This document shows positions 18,166 through 27,450 of a stretch of 64,000 bases of DNA, in pieces. Within the stretch, counting starts at the first letter, position 1, and every line of letters starts with the position of its first letter. The DNA lies in contig NZ_JANDBC010000001.1 of the NCBI RefSeq assembly GCF_024320785.1, positions 516,617 to 580,616 of the forward strand, given 5' to 3'. The DNA comes from Gracilimonas sediminicola (GTDB lineage: Bacteria; Bacteroidota; Rhodothermia; Balneolales; Balneolaceae). Below the pieces are notes generated by a model. The model was given only the letters and a program-made list of their open reading frames with translations. It was not told the origin of the DNA and ran no database searches. The position numbers and the translations under genes were made by a program.

Positions 18166-18939
18166 TTAAGATAAGTTGTCAGACTGCTCGAGATGCTCTG
18201 CCAACTTTGCATAGGTTTCGGGAGACCAATGGTCGGCCCTGTCATCAAAATTGAAACCATCGGGTTGGTAATCGCCCAGCACCGGTTTTAAAGAATTGCT
18301 CAGTTTTTTTCGGCGCTGGTTAAAAGCTGTCCGAACCACTTCTTTTATTTTTTCATCCGAAACCGAAAGCGGCTCCTTATCAAAAGTAAGTTTGATGACG
18401 GAACTGGTAACTTTGGGAGGCGGAGAAAAAGAATGTGCCGGTACATCAAACAATAACTCGGGCGTACAAAAAAGCTGGGTTTGCACACTCAGTATTCCAT
18501 ACTGTTTGGAGGAAGGGTCGGCCACCAGTCGTTCAGCCACCTCTTTTTGCATCATCAGCGTGGCCTCGGTAAAGAGCCGGCGGTGTTCCAACAGGTCAAA
18601 TAAGATGGGAGACGTGATATAATAAGGCAGGTTACCAACCACAATATTCTTCTTATCCGGGTCTATCACTTCCTTCCAGTTCACTTTCAATATGTCATTT
18701 TGGTGAACCCTCAGGTCATCAAACTTCTCCTTCAATACTTCTACCGCCCGCTGATCGATCTCAATCGCATGCACGTCATCACATCCGGAGAGTAGCCATT
18801 TGGTTAAAGCTCCGGTACCGGGACCAATTTCAATAATCCGGTCACCTTTGCCTGCAGTTATGGCATCTATGATTTTGAAGATGATGGTGTTGTCAGTTAA
18901 AAAATGCTGACCCAGACTTTTCTTGGTTCTAAAAGACAT
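18166..18939 (-). CDS. rsmA: 16S rRNA dimethyladenosine transferase RsmA/KsgA
   Basis: A 257-residue methyltransferase that dimethylates two adjacent adenosines near the 3' end of 16S rRNA, with S-adenosylmethionine as donor. It shows KSLGQHFLTD at the start, the SAM motif IIEIGPGTGALT, the acidic ligand HAIEID, the catalytic NLPYYITSPI motif and the C-terminal FNQRRKKLSNSL block. The full length is normal for the family. It stands alone on the minus strand, divergent from the pgpH-xerD pair. Confidence 0.98.
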   Translation of the reverse strand: MSFRTKKSLGQHFLTDNTIIFKIIDAITAGKGDRIIEIGPGTGALTKWLLSGCDDVHAIEIDQRAVEVLKEKFDDLRVHQNDILKVNWKEVIDPDKKNIVVGNLPYYITSPILFDLLEHRRLFTEATLMMQKEVAERLVADPSSKQYGILSVQTQLFCTPELLFDVPAHSFSPPPKVTSSVIKLTFDKEPLSVSDEKIKEVVRTAFNQRRKKLSNSLKPVLGDYQPDGFNFDDRADHWSPETYAKLAEHLEQSDNLS

Positions 18940-18945
18940 TCAGTG

Positions 18946-18980
18946 GATTGACGATTGACGATTGACGATTGACGATTGAC
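18946..18980. repeat. Tandem 7-base repeat, five copies
   Basis: GATTGAC is repeated exactly five times just upstream of the rsmA start. A second low-complexity stretch, rich in CTCGTCG and GGTCGCT units, follows at about 19055-19092. Confidence 0.9.
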
Positions 18981-19185
18981 AGAAGGTTGGGTTTACTACG
19001 CCTAAAGTCAAAATTAAAATCTGTAGGAGTTTCTGATTCCTTTTCACTGCTCACTGACCGTTAGTCACTCGTCGCTGGTCGCTCGTCGTTCATAACATCG
19101 GATCACAGTAAAATGCAAAAAGATTTGTAAATTAACTGTCGCTTGGTATACTTCTAACTAAGTAAATTCTCATACAATCATCTTA

Positions 19186-21594
19186 ATGAGCTTTCTTGAA
19201 AAAATCGGATTAGGCCAAAAGAAAAAAGAGCTTACCCCTCTTATTGGCGAGAAAAAGAAAAAAGAGCAGGAAAAGTACTCGCTGAAACGTAATCCATACA
19301 TACGGATAGCGATTTTGCTGTTTTTTATTGCCATCACTGCTTTTTCTTTGCCGCAGAACCCCGTTAATTCTGGCTTAAATTATACCCCCGGCCAGCCATG
19401 GAGAAATCCAGATTTAACCGCCCCTTTTACCTTCGCACTTAATAAAACGGCTGAAGAACTGGAGCAGGAACGGCAGGAAATCCGCAATAAAACAGCACCT
19501 ATCTTCCGGATTGATACCAGTGTCCCCATTACCATTCAGGCCCGAATTGATTCTATTTACCGGGATATTCAGCCCGTACTTGAAGCCTATGCTGACTGGC
19601 AAATTGCGGAGAAGAATGATATGCCTTCGGCTTATGATGACAGCGTGCGCTTTGCCCGGGAACTGAGCATCACCGACGTTGAGCTTACCGAACCCTCCTG
19701 GCAGGTGCTGTTTAACAGTTATGAACAGGTGCAAAGCCAAAATCTGCCTTCCAATCAGTTTGTGGGGGTATCGGTAAAGCAGCAGCTCGAGCAATTGATA
19801 GACCAGCTGATGAACCAGGGGATTATTAATAGGAATAAGGGCAACCTGGACACCGACAAAATCACTGTACGAAATACTCTTGAAAGCACCGAACAATCTA
19901 TAGACCTGGCGAGAGTCAGAGACCTCCGGGAAGCCAACGAGTTTATGCAATTTCAGCTAAACCGTACCTTTGATGAGCAGCGAATGCGGCTTGCCATGGA
20001 GCTCTATAACAAAGTGATTATCCCAAATTATAAGTATAGTGAAGAAGACACCCAGGCCCGGCTGGAAGAAGCTCTCGCTACTATTTCTGAAACAAAGGGA
20101 GCCATTGCGCAAGGGCAGGTGATTATCCGTCGTGGTGACCTGGTAACTCCCGAACGAGCGAATATACTTAGAAGCCTTGCCGAAGCCCGTTCAGAAAATG
20201 CCACGAATATTGAAAAATGGGTGCGCTTTGCCGGACAGCTGGTCATCATTGTCGCCATCACCTTTGTTTTCTTTATGTATATCTATTTATACCGAAGAAA
20301 CATCACTTCCGACAATGCCCTCTTTTTGCTGGTTTTTCTTACTATGGGTCTTGTTTCATTTGGCGCCGGCCTGGTCAACTATCTTGATATAGCCGACCCT
20401 TACATCATCCCCATTGCAATTGCACCTATTATATTGACCATCATTTTTGATTCCCGCGTGGGATTGGTCTCCTCCATCACCCTCGCCAGCTTATTGGGAT
20501 TGGTAAACGGGAACAGCTTTGAGTTTGTGGTAGCTACTTTTGCTGCCTGTAGCCTGGGTGTATTTTCTGTTCGAGATATCAAAGATCGTTCTCAGTTTTT
20601 CTTCACCACCCCCGGCATTGTATTCATAACCTATATATTGGTGGTTGGCTCTTTTAATATTGCCACCCTAAGTGGCTGGGAGATGTTTGCTTCCGACCTG
20701 ATGTACATTGCCATAAGCTCGGTATTCATTTTATTCACCTACCCGATCATCCTGCTCTTTGAAAAGCTTTTTGGCGTTACTACCGACTTCACCCTAATTG
20801 AGCTTGGGGATACCAACCAGCCGGTTCTTAAAGAGTTGATGAACAAAGCCCCCGGCACTTTCCATCACAGCCTGCAGGTTGCCAACCTTTCTGAAGCAGC
20901 CGCATCGGCCATTGGGGCAAACTCGCTCTTATGCCGTGTTGGAGCACTTTATCATGATATCGGTAAAATGGTGAAACCCGAATATTTCGTCGAAAACCAG
21001 ACCAAGGGAGCAAACGAACACGACAAACTGAAACCCCAGATGAGTGCGATGGTCATAAAGGCGCACGTTAGTGAAGGGGTGAAAATGGCCGAGGAAGAAG
21101 ATCTCCCGGAAATCATTATCGACTTTATCAAAACCCACCACGGTACTTCTATCATCCGGTATTTCTTCGAGAAAGCGAAAGAAGACGATGATATGAAGAG
21201 CATGCTTCAGGAAGACCAGTTTCGCTACGAAGGGCCTCTTCCCTCTACAAAAGAGACCGGTATTCTATTACTCGCTGATGGCATTGAAGCTGCTTCCAGG
21301 GCAATGAAGAACCCGACATACAGTAAGCTTGAAAACCTGGTAAACCGGATGGTAGATGACCGTGTATCAGAAGGTCAGCTTAGTCATTGCCCATTGACTT
21401 TCCGACACCTCCAGGTAATCAAAGAAACCTTCCTGAATATTTTGGTTGGCGTGTATCACAGTCGCGTGGAATATCCGGAGGATAAGGAGCGGGATAAAGA
21501 AGAGAAGGCCAAAGAAAAGGCAGCCGAAGCTGAAAGAGCCGGATCAGAAAACGGGTCAGAACAGGCAGAAGAACAAGAAGAAACCAGCGAATAA
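19186..21594 (+). CDS. PgpH-like membrane HD-domain phosphodiesterase
   Basis: An 802-residue protein of the 7TM-HD family that in other bacteria degrades cyclic di-AMP. It has a short cytoplasmic N-terminus, one membrane helix (about 45-62), an extracellular 7TMR-HDED domain to about 340, a block of seven membrane helices (about 345-530), and a cytoplasmic HD domain with GTFHHSLQVANLSEAA, ALYHDIGK (His590-Asp591) and IKTHHGTS. The C-terminal tail is highly charged (Glu, Lys, Ala). The c-di-AMP role is inferred from the family; no cyclase gene is in the window. It is followed after two bases by xerD, so the two form an operon. Confidence 0.9.
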   Translation: MSFLEKIGLGQKKKELTPLIGEKKKKEQEKYSLKRNPYIRIAILLFFIAITAFSLPQNPVNSGLNYTPGQPWRNPDLTAPFTFALNKTAEELEQERQEIRNKTAPIFRIDTSVPITIQARIDSIYRDIQPVLEAYADWQIAEKNDMPSAYDDSVRFARELSITDVELTEPSWQVLFNSYEQVQSQNLPSNQFVGVSVKQQLEQLIDQLMNQGIINRNKGNLDTDKITVRNTLESTEQSIDLARVRDLREANEFMQFQLNRTFDEQRMRLAMELYNKVIIPNYKYSEEDTQARLEEALATISETKGAIAQGQVIIRRGDLVTPERANILRSLAEARSENATNIEKWVRFAGQLVIIVAITFVFFMYIYLYRRNITSDNALFLLVFLTMGLVSFGAGLVNYLDIADPYIIPIAIAPIILTIIFDSRVGLVSSITLASLLGLVNGNSFEFVVATFAACSLGVFSVRDIKDRSQFFFTTPGIVFITYILVVGSFNIATLSGWEMFASDLMYIAISSVFILFTYPIILLFEKLFGVTTDFTLIELGDTNQPVLKELMNKAPGTFHHSLQVANLSEAAASAIGANSLLCRVGALYHDIGKMVKPEYFVENQTKGANEHDKLKPQMSAMVIKAHVSEGVKMAEEEDLPEIIIDFIKTHHGTSIIRYFFEKAKEDDDMKSMLQEDQFRYEGPLPSTKETGILLLADGIEAASRAMKNPTYSKLENLVNRMVDDRVSEGQLSHCPLTFRHLQVIKETFLNILVGVYHSRVEYPEDKERDKEEKAKEKAAEAERAGSENGSEQAEEQEETSE

Positions 21595-21596
21595 AC

Positions 21597-22508
21597 GTGG
21601 CCTTCAAGCAGGAACTGGATTTATATCTGCAGTTTGTGAAGCTTGAAAAAGGCCTGACCGAAAACTCCGTAGTCTCCTACAAAAACGACCTTGAGCGATA
21701 TTTTCGATATCTCACTTCTGAGAAAAAAATCAATGACCTTGCCGGCGTAACCCTTTCTCATATTGAAGACTTTCTCAATTTTTTGGTGGATGAAGAATTA
21801 CTTTCAGCCAGCTCCCTGGCCCGGAATATTTCCAGCATTCGCGGGTTTCATGAATTTGCTGTGGTAGAAGGCATCACGAAAGCCAATCCGGCTGAACTGG
21901 TGGAGTTACCTAAAAAAGCATCCAAGCTACCTGAAGTATTAGACCGGGATGAAATTGACGCCATCCTCGAAACCCCAGATTTGACCACCCCGGCCGGCAT
22001 TCGCGACAAAGCCATCCTTGAAACTTTATACGGAACAGGTATGAGGGTGAGCGAGCTAACCGGACTCGAACAAGATCGCCTGATCTTCGAAATTGGGTTT
22101 ATTCGTGTGATTGGAAAAGGAAACAAGGAGCGGCTTGTTCCGGTGGGAGAAATTGCCCAGGATGCCATATCGCACTACACCGAGCATGTGCGCCCACAGT
22201 TCTTTAACCCGGAGAAGGCTCACAAAGCCAAGAATAAAGTATTTCTGAGTATGCGGGGAAGCGCCCTTTCGAGGATGAGTATCTGGAATATCGTTCAGAA
22301 AGCAGCGGAAAAAGCTGAAATCAAGAAAAACGTGTATCCACATATTTTTCGCCATTCATTCGCCACTCACCTGCTGGAAGGCGGTGCCGATTTAAGAGCC
22401 GTGCAGGAAATGCTGGGACACTCCTCCATCCTGACTACTGAAATCTATACCCACATAGACCGATCATTTCTACACCAGGTTCATAAGGAATTTCACCCGC
22501 GGGCGTGA
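21597..22508 (+). CDS. xerD: Tyrosine recombinase XerD-like
   Basis: A 303-residue site-specific recombinase expected to resolve chromosome dimers with a partner Xer protein at dif. It has an N-terminal SAM-like core-binding domain (1-90) and a catalytic domain with Arg in GTGMRVSELTGL, Lys in VIGKGNKERLVPV, HxxR as HIFRHSFATHLL, LGHSS, and the nucleophile Tyr in TEIYTH. The start is GTG, two bases after the pgpH stop. XerC and XerD are hard to tell apart by eye; the HRHSFATHLLEGGADLR-type region and length favour XerD. Confidence 0.9.
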   Translation: MAFKQELDLYLQFVKLEKGLTENSVVSYKNDLERYFRYLTSEKKINDLAGVTLSHIEDFLNFLVDEELLSASSLARNISSIRGFHEFAVVEGITKANPAELVELPKKASKLPEVLDRDEIDAILETPDLTTPAGIRDKAILETLYGTGMRVSELTGLEQDRLIFEIGFIRVIGKGNKERLVPVGEIAQDAISHYTEHVRPQFFNPEKAHKAKNKVFLSMRGSALSRMSIWNIVQKAAEKAEIKKNVYPHIFRHSFATHLLEGGADLRAVQEMLGHSSILTTEIYTHIDRSFLHQVHKEFHPRA

Positions 22509-22644
22509 TGGTTGTTACTTGTTAACAGAAAGAGAAACTAAGCACAACAGCCTTTTTTTGATTTAGGTAATAAATTCCGGTCTGATTATATTTTTATTAG
22601 TTCTGATTACCTGACTCACCCTTAATTAATCAAGTGAGTTATTC

Positions 22645-23760
22645 ATGGTGCATTCAAGAAGCTTTATAGTATTTCTTTGCGGTCTGTTCTTCTTTACAAG
22701 CTGCAAAAAAGATCCGGCAGGTCCCGGTACTGTAAAAGAATTTGGGCTGGAATCTCCTTTCTACACTTTCCCGGCTTCTCACAGTTTCTATTACGGCACC
22801 CTTCTATGGCCTGAAGATGGAACGGCTTTCTGGTACGGTGGTCATGGCCTGTATGGAATTTCCGTTCCGGATGGTAATGCAACAAATACAGATAATCAGC
22901 CCGGTTATTACGCTGCTTATGAACCTGATTCTGAAACAATTTATTACCTCCCTACAGAATGCCTGTCGGGTTGCACTGCTCCTGTTTTCAAGGTCAATAT
23001 TGACGGAGGGACCCCGGAAAGAATTCCCGATCTTGAAATACAGGTTTCAGGAGGTAGCCCGATTATTCCTGTATCATCAAATCAGCTTTTATTTGTGAAA
23101 TTAGATCCACAATCTTCCGTTCTTTCTACCTACCTGTATGATCAAGCCTCAGGAGATAGTACCCGGCTTGCTGAAGGCATCCCAGAAACATTATCCCCCA
23201 ACCGCTCAGAAGTGTTGGTTTACCAGCCGGATGAAACGGTGCATACCGAAGAAGAGGATATCTACCAGCTTGCTTTTGTCTCTTTGGATGGAACAATTAA
23301 TGATACCTGGCAACTTTACAGCAACTCTTCTGCCCACCTGCCGCTCTATCCTCCCCTTTGGGATTTAAACGGAATCCGGATCCTCTACATAAAACGGGAT
23401 TTTGACAATAACGCCCGGGTTTCGCTTTGGCTTAACCACTATCCCGACTCCCAGGAAGAAAAGCTTTGGGAAACTTCAGGCGGACCCGAAAAAACCATTG
23501 AAGGGCCTTTTCGCTGGTCGGATGACAACACCCGGCTTGCCTTTTGGGAACGTACGTGTCTCAAAGCGACCCTTTATAGCTGCGATGGCGGTTATCAGTG
23601 GACGCTCTGGGTGTATGATACTATGAAGGGGGAAGCGACAAAACAGGTTGTAGACAATTCCGATGAGACAAATATTGCCCGAGATCAGAGGTTCTCTTCG
23701 GATGGATCTCAGCTGCTTCTTCTCTATGATCGATCGTTGTACCTTAAAGATGTAAATTAA
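22645..23760 (+). CDS. Propeller-like lipoprotein, unknown function
   Basis: A 371-residue protein that starts MVHSRSFIVFLCGLFFFTSC, a lipoprotein signal with Cys at about residue 20, followed by a KKDPAGPG linker. The rest is strand-rich, with repeated motifs of the TolB/WD40-like type (WPEDGTAFWYGG, EPDSETIYYLP, RWSDDNTRLAFWE, FSSDGSQLLLLYD) separated by 40-60 residues, consistent with a beta-propeller. It is probably an envelope-anchored binding protein. It has weak resemblance in layout to the PD40 lipoprotein at 7.1 kb. The 136-base gap after xerD contains an imperfect AGGTAAT/ATTACCT palindrome, so it probably has its own promoter. Confidence 0.7.
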   Translation: MVHSRSFIVFLCGLFFFTSCKKDPAGPGTVKEFGLESPFYTFPASHSFYYGTLLWPEDGTAFWYGGHGLYGISVPDGNATNTDNQPGYYAAYEPDSETIYYLPTECLSGCTAPVFKVNIDGGTPERIPDLEIQVSGGSPIIPVSSNQLLFVKLDPQSSVLSTYLYDQASGDSTRLAEGIPETLSPNRSEVLVYQPDETVHTEEEDIYQLAFVSLDGTINDTWQLYSNSSAHLPLYPPLWDLNGIRILYIKRDFDNNARVSLWLNHYPDSQEEKLWETSGGPEKTIEGPFRWSDDNTRLAFWERTCLKATLYSCDGGYQWTLWVYDTMKGEATKQVVDNSDETNIARDQRFSSDGSQLLLLYDRSLYLKDVN

Positions 23761-24109
23761 AGTTCCTCCTTTTGGCAGTAACGACATACTCGTTCCGAAC
23801 GCCTCGTTCGGAACGCCTGCCGGAAGCTCCTGCTTCCAAATATCGAAGGGCCAAACTCCTTTACTTGTAAACTGGAAAGATTACGTGTCAGTATTACCTG
23901 TGAGATACATAGACAGGTATTTCGATTGACAAACAAGTCGTTAACGATAAAGAGCACTTATTTCAATCGGTAACGACTGACCTGTTGATCAAACTCAGAT
24001 CCTGAAATACGATATCCCAATCTCTTTAATAAATTTACATTCTTTTCGTTCCGCATTAAGCCTTAGTTCTGTTATTTTAAAACGGAAATTCTAAAACAAG
24101 ACCTGATAC
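23761..24109. other. Intergenic gap with palindromes
   Basis: No convincing gene. It holds the double hairpin at 23792-23837, a TACCTGT/ACAGGTA inverted pair near 23897-23921, and AT-rich sequence before the gamma-glutamyltransferase start. A short minus-strand open frame here (66 codons) has no recognisable features and runs through the hairpins. Confidence 0.65.
23792..23837. repeat. Double-hairpin palindromic element
   Basis: First palindrome 23792-23814: GTTCCGAACG, loop CCT, CGTTCGGAAC. Second 23822-23837: GGAAGC, loop TCCT, GCTTCC. The spacing and doublet form match the element at 15916-15967. Confidence 0.75.
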
Positions 24110-25807
24110 ATGACTTACAACGTACGTTTGCTCCTTCTTCTGCTCACTGTTGTTTTCACCTCTCATTCGTTATCGGCCCAGGTTCTCAATTCCAAGACCT
24201 ACGAGAACGGCCTTGTGGTTACCGCTGATAAATACGCCTCAGAAATAGGAAAAGAGATTTTAATGAAAGGCGGAAATGCAGTTGATGCTGCTGTGGCCGT
24301 TCAGTTTGCACTGGCGGTTACTTTACCGAGGGCCGGGAATATCGGAGGCGGCGGGTTTATGGTTGTTCACCTGGCAAATGGCGAAACAGCAGCTCTGGAT
24401 TTTCGGGAAAAAGCGCCCCAAAAAGCTGCGCGAGACATGTATATCCGGAATGGGCAATTTAAATCAGATTTAAGCTGGGAAGGAATTTTAGCCGTGGGCG
24501 TTCCCGGTACCGTTGATGGAATGATCAAAGCCCTGGAACGATATGGACGCATGCCACTGGATGTGGTCATTCAACCAGCCATTAAGCTGGCTCGGGAAGG
24601 ATACTCGCTTTCTTATTCGCAAGCTGAGGATCTCAATAATCACAAGGATACCTTTCTGAAATACCAGGCATCAAGCAACTATTTCACCACTGGTGATACA
24701 ACTTTCTTTAAAGAAGGCGATGTATTTGTACAGACAGACTTAGCAGAAACTCTGGAACGCGTTTCCCGGTTTGGCCGTGAAGGGTTCTATTCGGGACCGG
24801 TTGCCGATGCCATCGTAAATGAAATGGAGCGATATCGCGGACTAATCACCTATCGTGACCTGCGGAATTATGAAAGTAAATGGCGTGAGCCGATTGTAGC
24901 CGAATACCTTGGGTATAAACTGCATATTATGCCTCCTCCCAGCAGCGGTAGCGTGGCGATAGCCCAAATTCTGGAAATGATTGATGATTATCCGCTGGCC
25001 GAAATGGGCCATAATTCCGCCGATTATGTGCATGTACTGGCCGAAGCGATGCGCCGGGCTTTTGCGGACCGCTCGTATTACCTCGGCGACCCGGATTTCG
25101 TTGATATACCAATAGAAGAAATGACCGGTGAAAGTTATAACGACCGTCGTGTGAACAGTTTCTCAATGGATTCTGCGACCGCTTCAAGTACCCTATCCCA
25201 CGGACAAATTCAGGGATACTCAGAATCCATGGAAACCACTCACTTTTCCATAATTGATAAAGATGGGAATGCGGTTGCCGTAACTACCACACTTAATGGT
25301 TCATTCGGAAGTCATGTTTCGGTAACCAACGCCGGTTTTTTACTTAACAACGAAATGGATGACTTCTCCGCTCAGCCCGGAGAACCGAATGCCTACGGAC
25401 TTATAGGAGCTGAAGCCAATGCTATTGAACCCGGCAAGAGAATGCTCAGCAGCATGACTCCCACCATTGTAACCAAAGATGGCAAAGTGGATATGGTACT
25501 CGGAGCCGCCGGAGGCCCGAGAATTATTACAGCCACCCTGCAGAGTTTTTTAAACCGTGCTATATTTGGAATGAGGGCTCAGCAGGCAACATCAGCAGCT
25601 CGCTTCCATCACCAATGGCTGCCGGATGTGTTGATGCCCGGACAGTTTGGGTTGAGTCCCGATACAAAAAGACTGTTGGAAGCCAAAGGGCACAAGATAT
25701 TTGAAATACCCAATGTAGGCCGAACCCATAACATTTTTGTGGACCAAAACGGCAACCTCAGCGCCGGCGTTGATCCCCGCGGAGACGGCTGGGCTTCCGG
25801 TTACTGA
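24110..25807 (+). CDS. ggt: Gamma-glutamyltransferase, secreted
   Basis: A 565-residue N-terminal-nucleophile hydrolase that cleaves glutathione and other gamma-glutamyl compounds outside the cytoplasm. A signal peptide (MTYNVRLLLLLLTVV, ending SLSAQ) precedes the large subunit (GGNAVDAAVAVQFALAV, GNIGGGGFMVVH, DFREKAP). Self-cleavage is expected before Thr377 in the METTHFS motif, giving a small subunit with NNEMDDFSAQPG and the oxyanion block LSSMTPTIV. The active-site elements are complete and the length is normal. It stands alone, with a palindrome-rich gap before it and a GxxExxY gene after it. Confidence 0.96.
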   Translation: MTYNVRLLLLLLTVVFTSHSLSAQVLNSKTYENGLVVTADKYASEIGKEILMKGGNAVDAAVAVQFALAVTLPRAGNIGGGGFMVVHLANGETAALDFREKAPQKAARDMYIRNGQFKSDLSWEGILAVGVPGTVDGMIKALERYGRMPLDVVIQPAIKLAREGYSLSYSQAEDLNNHKDTFLKYQASSNYFTTGDTTFFKEGDVFVQTDLAETLERVSRFGREGFYSGPVADAIVNEMERYRGLITYRDLRNYESKWREPIVAEYLGYKLHIMPPPSSGSVAIAQILEMIDDYPLAEMGHNSADYVHVLAEAMRRAFADRSYYLGDPDFVDIPIEEMTGESYNDRRVNSFSMDSATASSTLSHGQIQGYSESMETTHFSIIDKDGNAVAVTTTLNGSFGSHVSVTNAGFLLNNEMDDFSAQPGEPNAYGLIGAEANAIEPGKRMLSSMTPTIVTKDGKVDMVLGAAGGPRIITATLQSFLNRAIFGMRAQQATSAARFHHQWLPDVLMPGQFGLSPDTKRLLEAKGHKIFEIPNVGRTHNIFVDQNGNLSAGVDPRGDGWASGY

Positions 25808-25817
25808 TTTTTTATGA

Positions 25818-25862
25818 TGGAACGCTGATAAAACAGATTGGGCAGAATTTCACGGATTTAAG
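25818..25862. repeat. Left inverted repeat around the GxxExxY gene
   Basis: A 40-base block starting GGAACGCTGATAAAAC is matched at about 70 percent, in inverted orientation, by the block at 26308-26360 downstream of the gene. Confidence 0.5.
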
Positions 25863-25933
25863 TTAAATGCCTGAAATTTATTAGATATTGGTGGTTTTTA
25901 TATATTCAGAAGTATTAATCACGGAATGCCTTT

Positions 25934-26305
25934 ATGCTTCATGAAGAATTAACTGAAAAAATCATTGAGTCTTTCTACCTGGTTTACAACAAGCTGGGTT
26001 ATGGGTTTTTAGAAAGTGTATATGAGAATGCTCTGTTGATTGAGTTAAAAAGACAAGGGTTGAATGTAGTAAATCAAGTGCCTATTGAAGTACAATATAG
26101 GAATCAAAAAGTTGGTACTTTCTTTGCAGATGTTTTAGTAGAAGAGAAGGTTATTTTAGAACTGAAATCATCCAGAAAACTATTGCAAGAACATGAATTT
26201 CAGTTAATCAATTACCTGAGAGCGACTAATATTGAAGTCGGACTTCTTTTTAATTTTGGAAAGAAACCCGAGTTCAAACGAAAAATATTTTCAAACAAAT
26301 CTTAA
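25934..26305 (+). CDS. GxxExxY family protein (PD-(D/E)XK nuclease-like)
   Basis: A 123-residue protein with the family signature at Gly24, Glu27 and Tyr30 (GFLESVY), then FFADVLVEEKVILELKSS, which supplies Asp, Glu and Lys in the pattern of PD-(D/E)XK nucleases, and the INYLRATNIEVGLLFNFG block typical of the family. The family is scattered across phyla and its function is unproven; a nuclease or mobile-DNA role is inferred. Imperfect inverted repeats of about 40 bases flank the gene, and it interrupts the ggt to mtnA interval, which suggests a small inserted cassette. Confidence 0.88.
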   Translation: MLHEELTEKIIESFYLVYNKLGYGFLESVYENALLIELKRQGLNVVNQVPIEVQYRNQKVGTFFADVLVEEKVILELKSSRKLLQEHEFQLINYLRATNIEVGLLFNFGKKPEFKRKIFSNKS

Positions 26306-26307
26306 GT

Positions 26308-26360
26308 ACATTTTTAACCGCGAAGATCAGCTCAATCGAGTTCATCCGTGTTCCATTTAA
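26308..26360. repeat. Right inverted repeat around the GxxExxY gene
   Basis: Read on the minus strand it gives GGAACACGGATGAACTCGAT and onward, matching the left repeat at 25818-25862 at about 28 of 40 positions. Repeats of the type TTCATCCGTG are common beside such genes. Confidence 0.5.
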
Positions 26361-26376
26361 AAAGCCAAGATAAGTA

Positions 26377-27423
26377 ATGCAACAAAACTACCAATCAATT
26401 ACCTGGCAAGACGATCACTTAGTAATTTTGGACCAAACTCAGCTGCCGCTGCGTGAAATATATTCTGATGTGAATACCATCGGGCAGGTTTGGGATGCCA
26501 TCAAAAAGCTGAAAGTGCGCGGAGCACCGGCTATCGGAATTGCCGGAGCTTATGGATTATATCTTGGCGTCAGAGATTTGGAATCGAAGAACTTTACCAG
26601 CTTCAATGTAGAACTGAATCGCTGGATTGAATACCTGAAGTCGTCCCGCCCAACAGCGGTTAACCTGAGCTGGGCCCTGGAGCGGATCAATCAAACCGTG
26701 TATGCCAATAAAGACAAAGACCTTGAAGAGATTAAGGAAATCATCCTCAAGACGGCCAAGACCATTCACGATGAGGATAAACGTGTTTGTAAAAAGATTG
26801 GGGAGAACGGGGCTGAATTGGTTGAAAAAGGCTGGAATATCCTCACCCATTGCAACACAGGAGGATTAGCAACTGGAGCCTATGGAACGGCATTGTCGGT
26901 AATTTTGCACGCCGATGACGACGATAAAGACATCCATGTTTGGGTGGACGAAACGCGTCCGCTCTTACAGGGGGCACGGCTTACCGCCTGGGAACTTAAA
27001 CAGGCAGAGATCCCCTTCCATATGATTACAGATTCCATGGCCGGCTCATTAATGAAACAAGGCAAAGTGGATATGGTGGTTGTAGGGGCCGACCGGGTGA
27101 CAGCCAACGGAGATACCGCAAACAAAATCGGGACGTACTCCCTTGCTGTGTTAGCCAAAGAAAATGAAATCCCTTTTTATGTAGCCCTTCCCCTTTCAAC
27201 CTTTGACCTTGAAACCGACACCGGTGATGAAATAGAAATCGAAGAACGGGAACCCGAAGAAGTAACACATTTGGCTAAAACCCCCATCACCCCGAAGAAA
27301 ACAGATGCCTATAACCCGGCTTTTGATGTAACCCCTAACAAGTACATCACCGGATTTATCACGGAGAAGGGAATAGTAGAACCGGACTTTAAGAAGAACA
27401 TCAAAAAACTGTTTGAAAAGTAA
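26377..27423 (+). CDS. mtnA: S-methyl-5-thioribose-1-phosphate isomerase
   Basis: A 348-residue isomerase of the methionine salvage pathway that converts methylthioribose-1-phosphate to methylthioribulose-1-phosphate. It shows KVRGAPAIGIAGAYG near the N-terminus, the catalytic Cys159 in THCNTGGLATG, VWVDETRPLLQGARLTAWEL, and the catalytic Asp239 in GADRVTANGDTANKIG, followed by PFYVALPLSTFD. The motifs separate it from the related eIF2B regulatory subunits. No other salvage gene is in the window. Confidence 0.97.
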   Translation: MQQNYQSITWQDDHLVILDQTQLPLREIYSDVNTIGQVWDAIKKLKVRGAPAIGIAGAYGLYLGVRDLESKNFTSFNVELNRWIEYLKSSRPTAVNLSWALERINQTVYANKDKDLEEIKEIILKTAKTIHDEDKRVCKKIGENGAELVEKGWNILTHCNTGGLATGAYGTALSVILHADDDDKDIHVWVDETRPLLQGARLTAWELKQAEIPFHMITDSMAGSLMKQGKVDMVVVGADRVTANGDTANKIGTYSLAVLAKENEIPFYVALPLSTFDLETDTGDEIEIEEREPEEVTHLAKTPITPKKTDAYNPAFDVTPNKYITGFITEKGIVEPDFKKNIKKLFEK

Positions 27424-27450
27424 GTAAGAGGTTAGTCTAAAAGATCGGTC

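Noticed and set aside
23757-23957. 66-codon minus-strand open frame in the gap before ggt
   Set aside because: Runs through the double hairpin and shows no domain or start signal.
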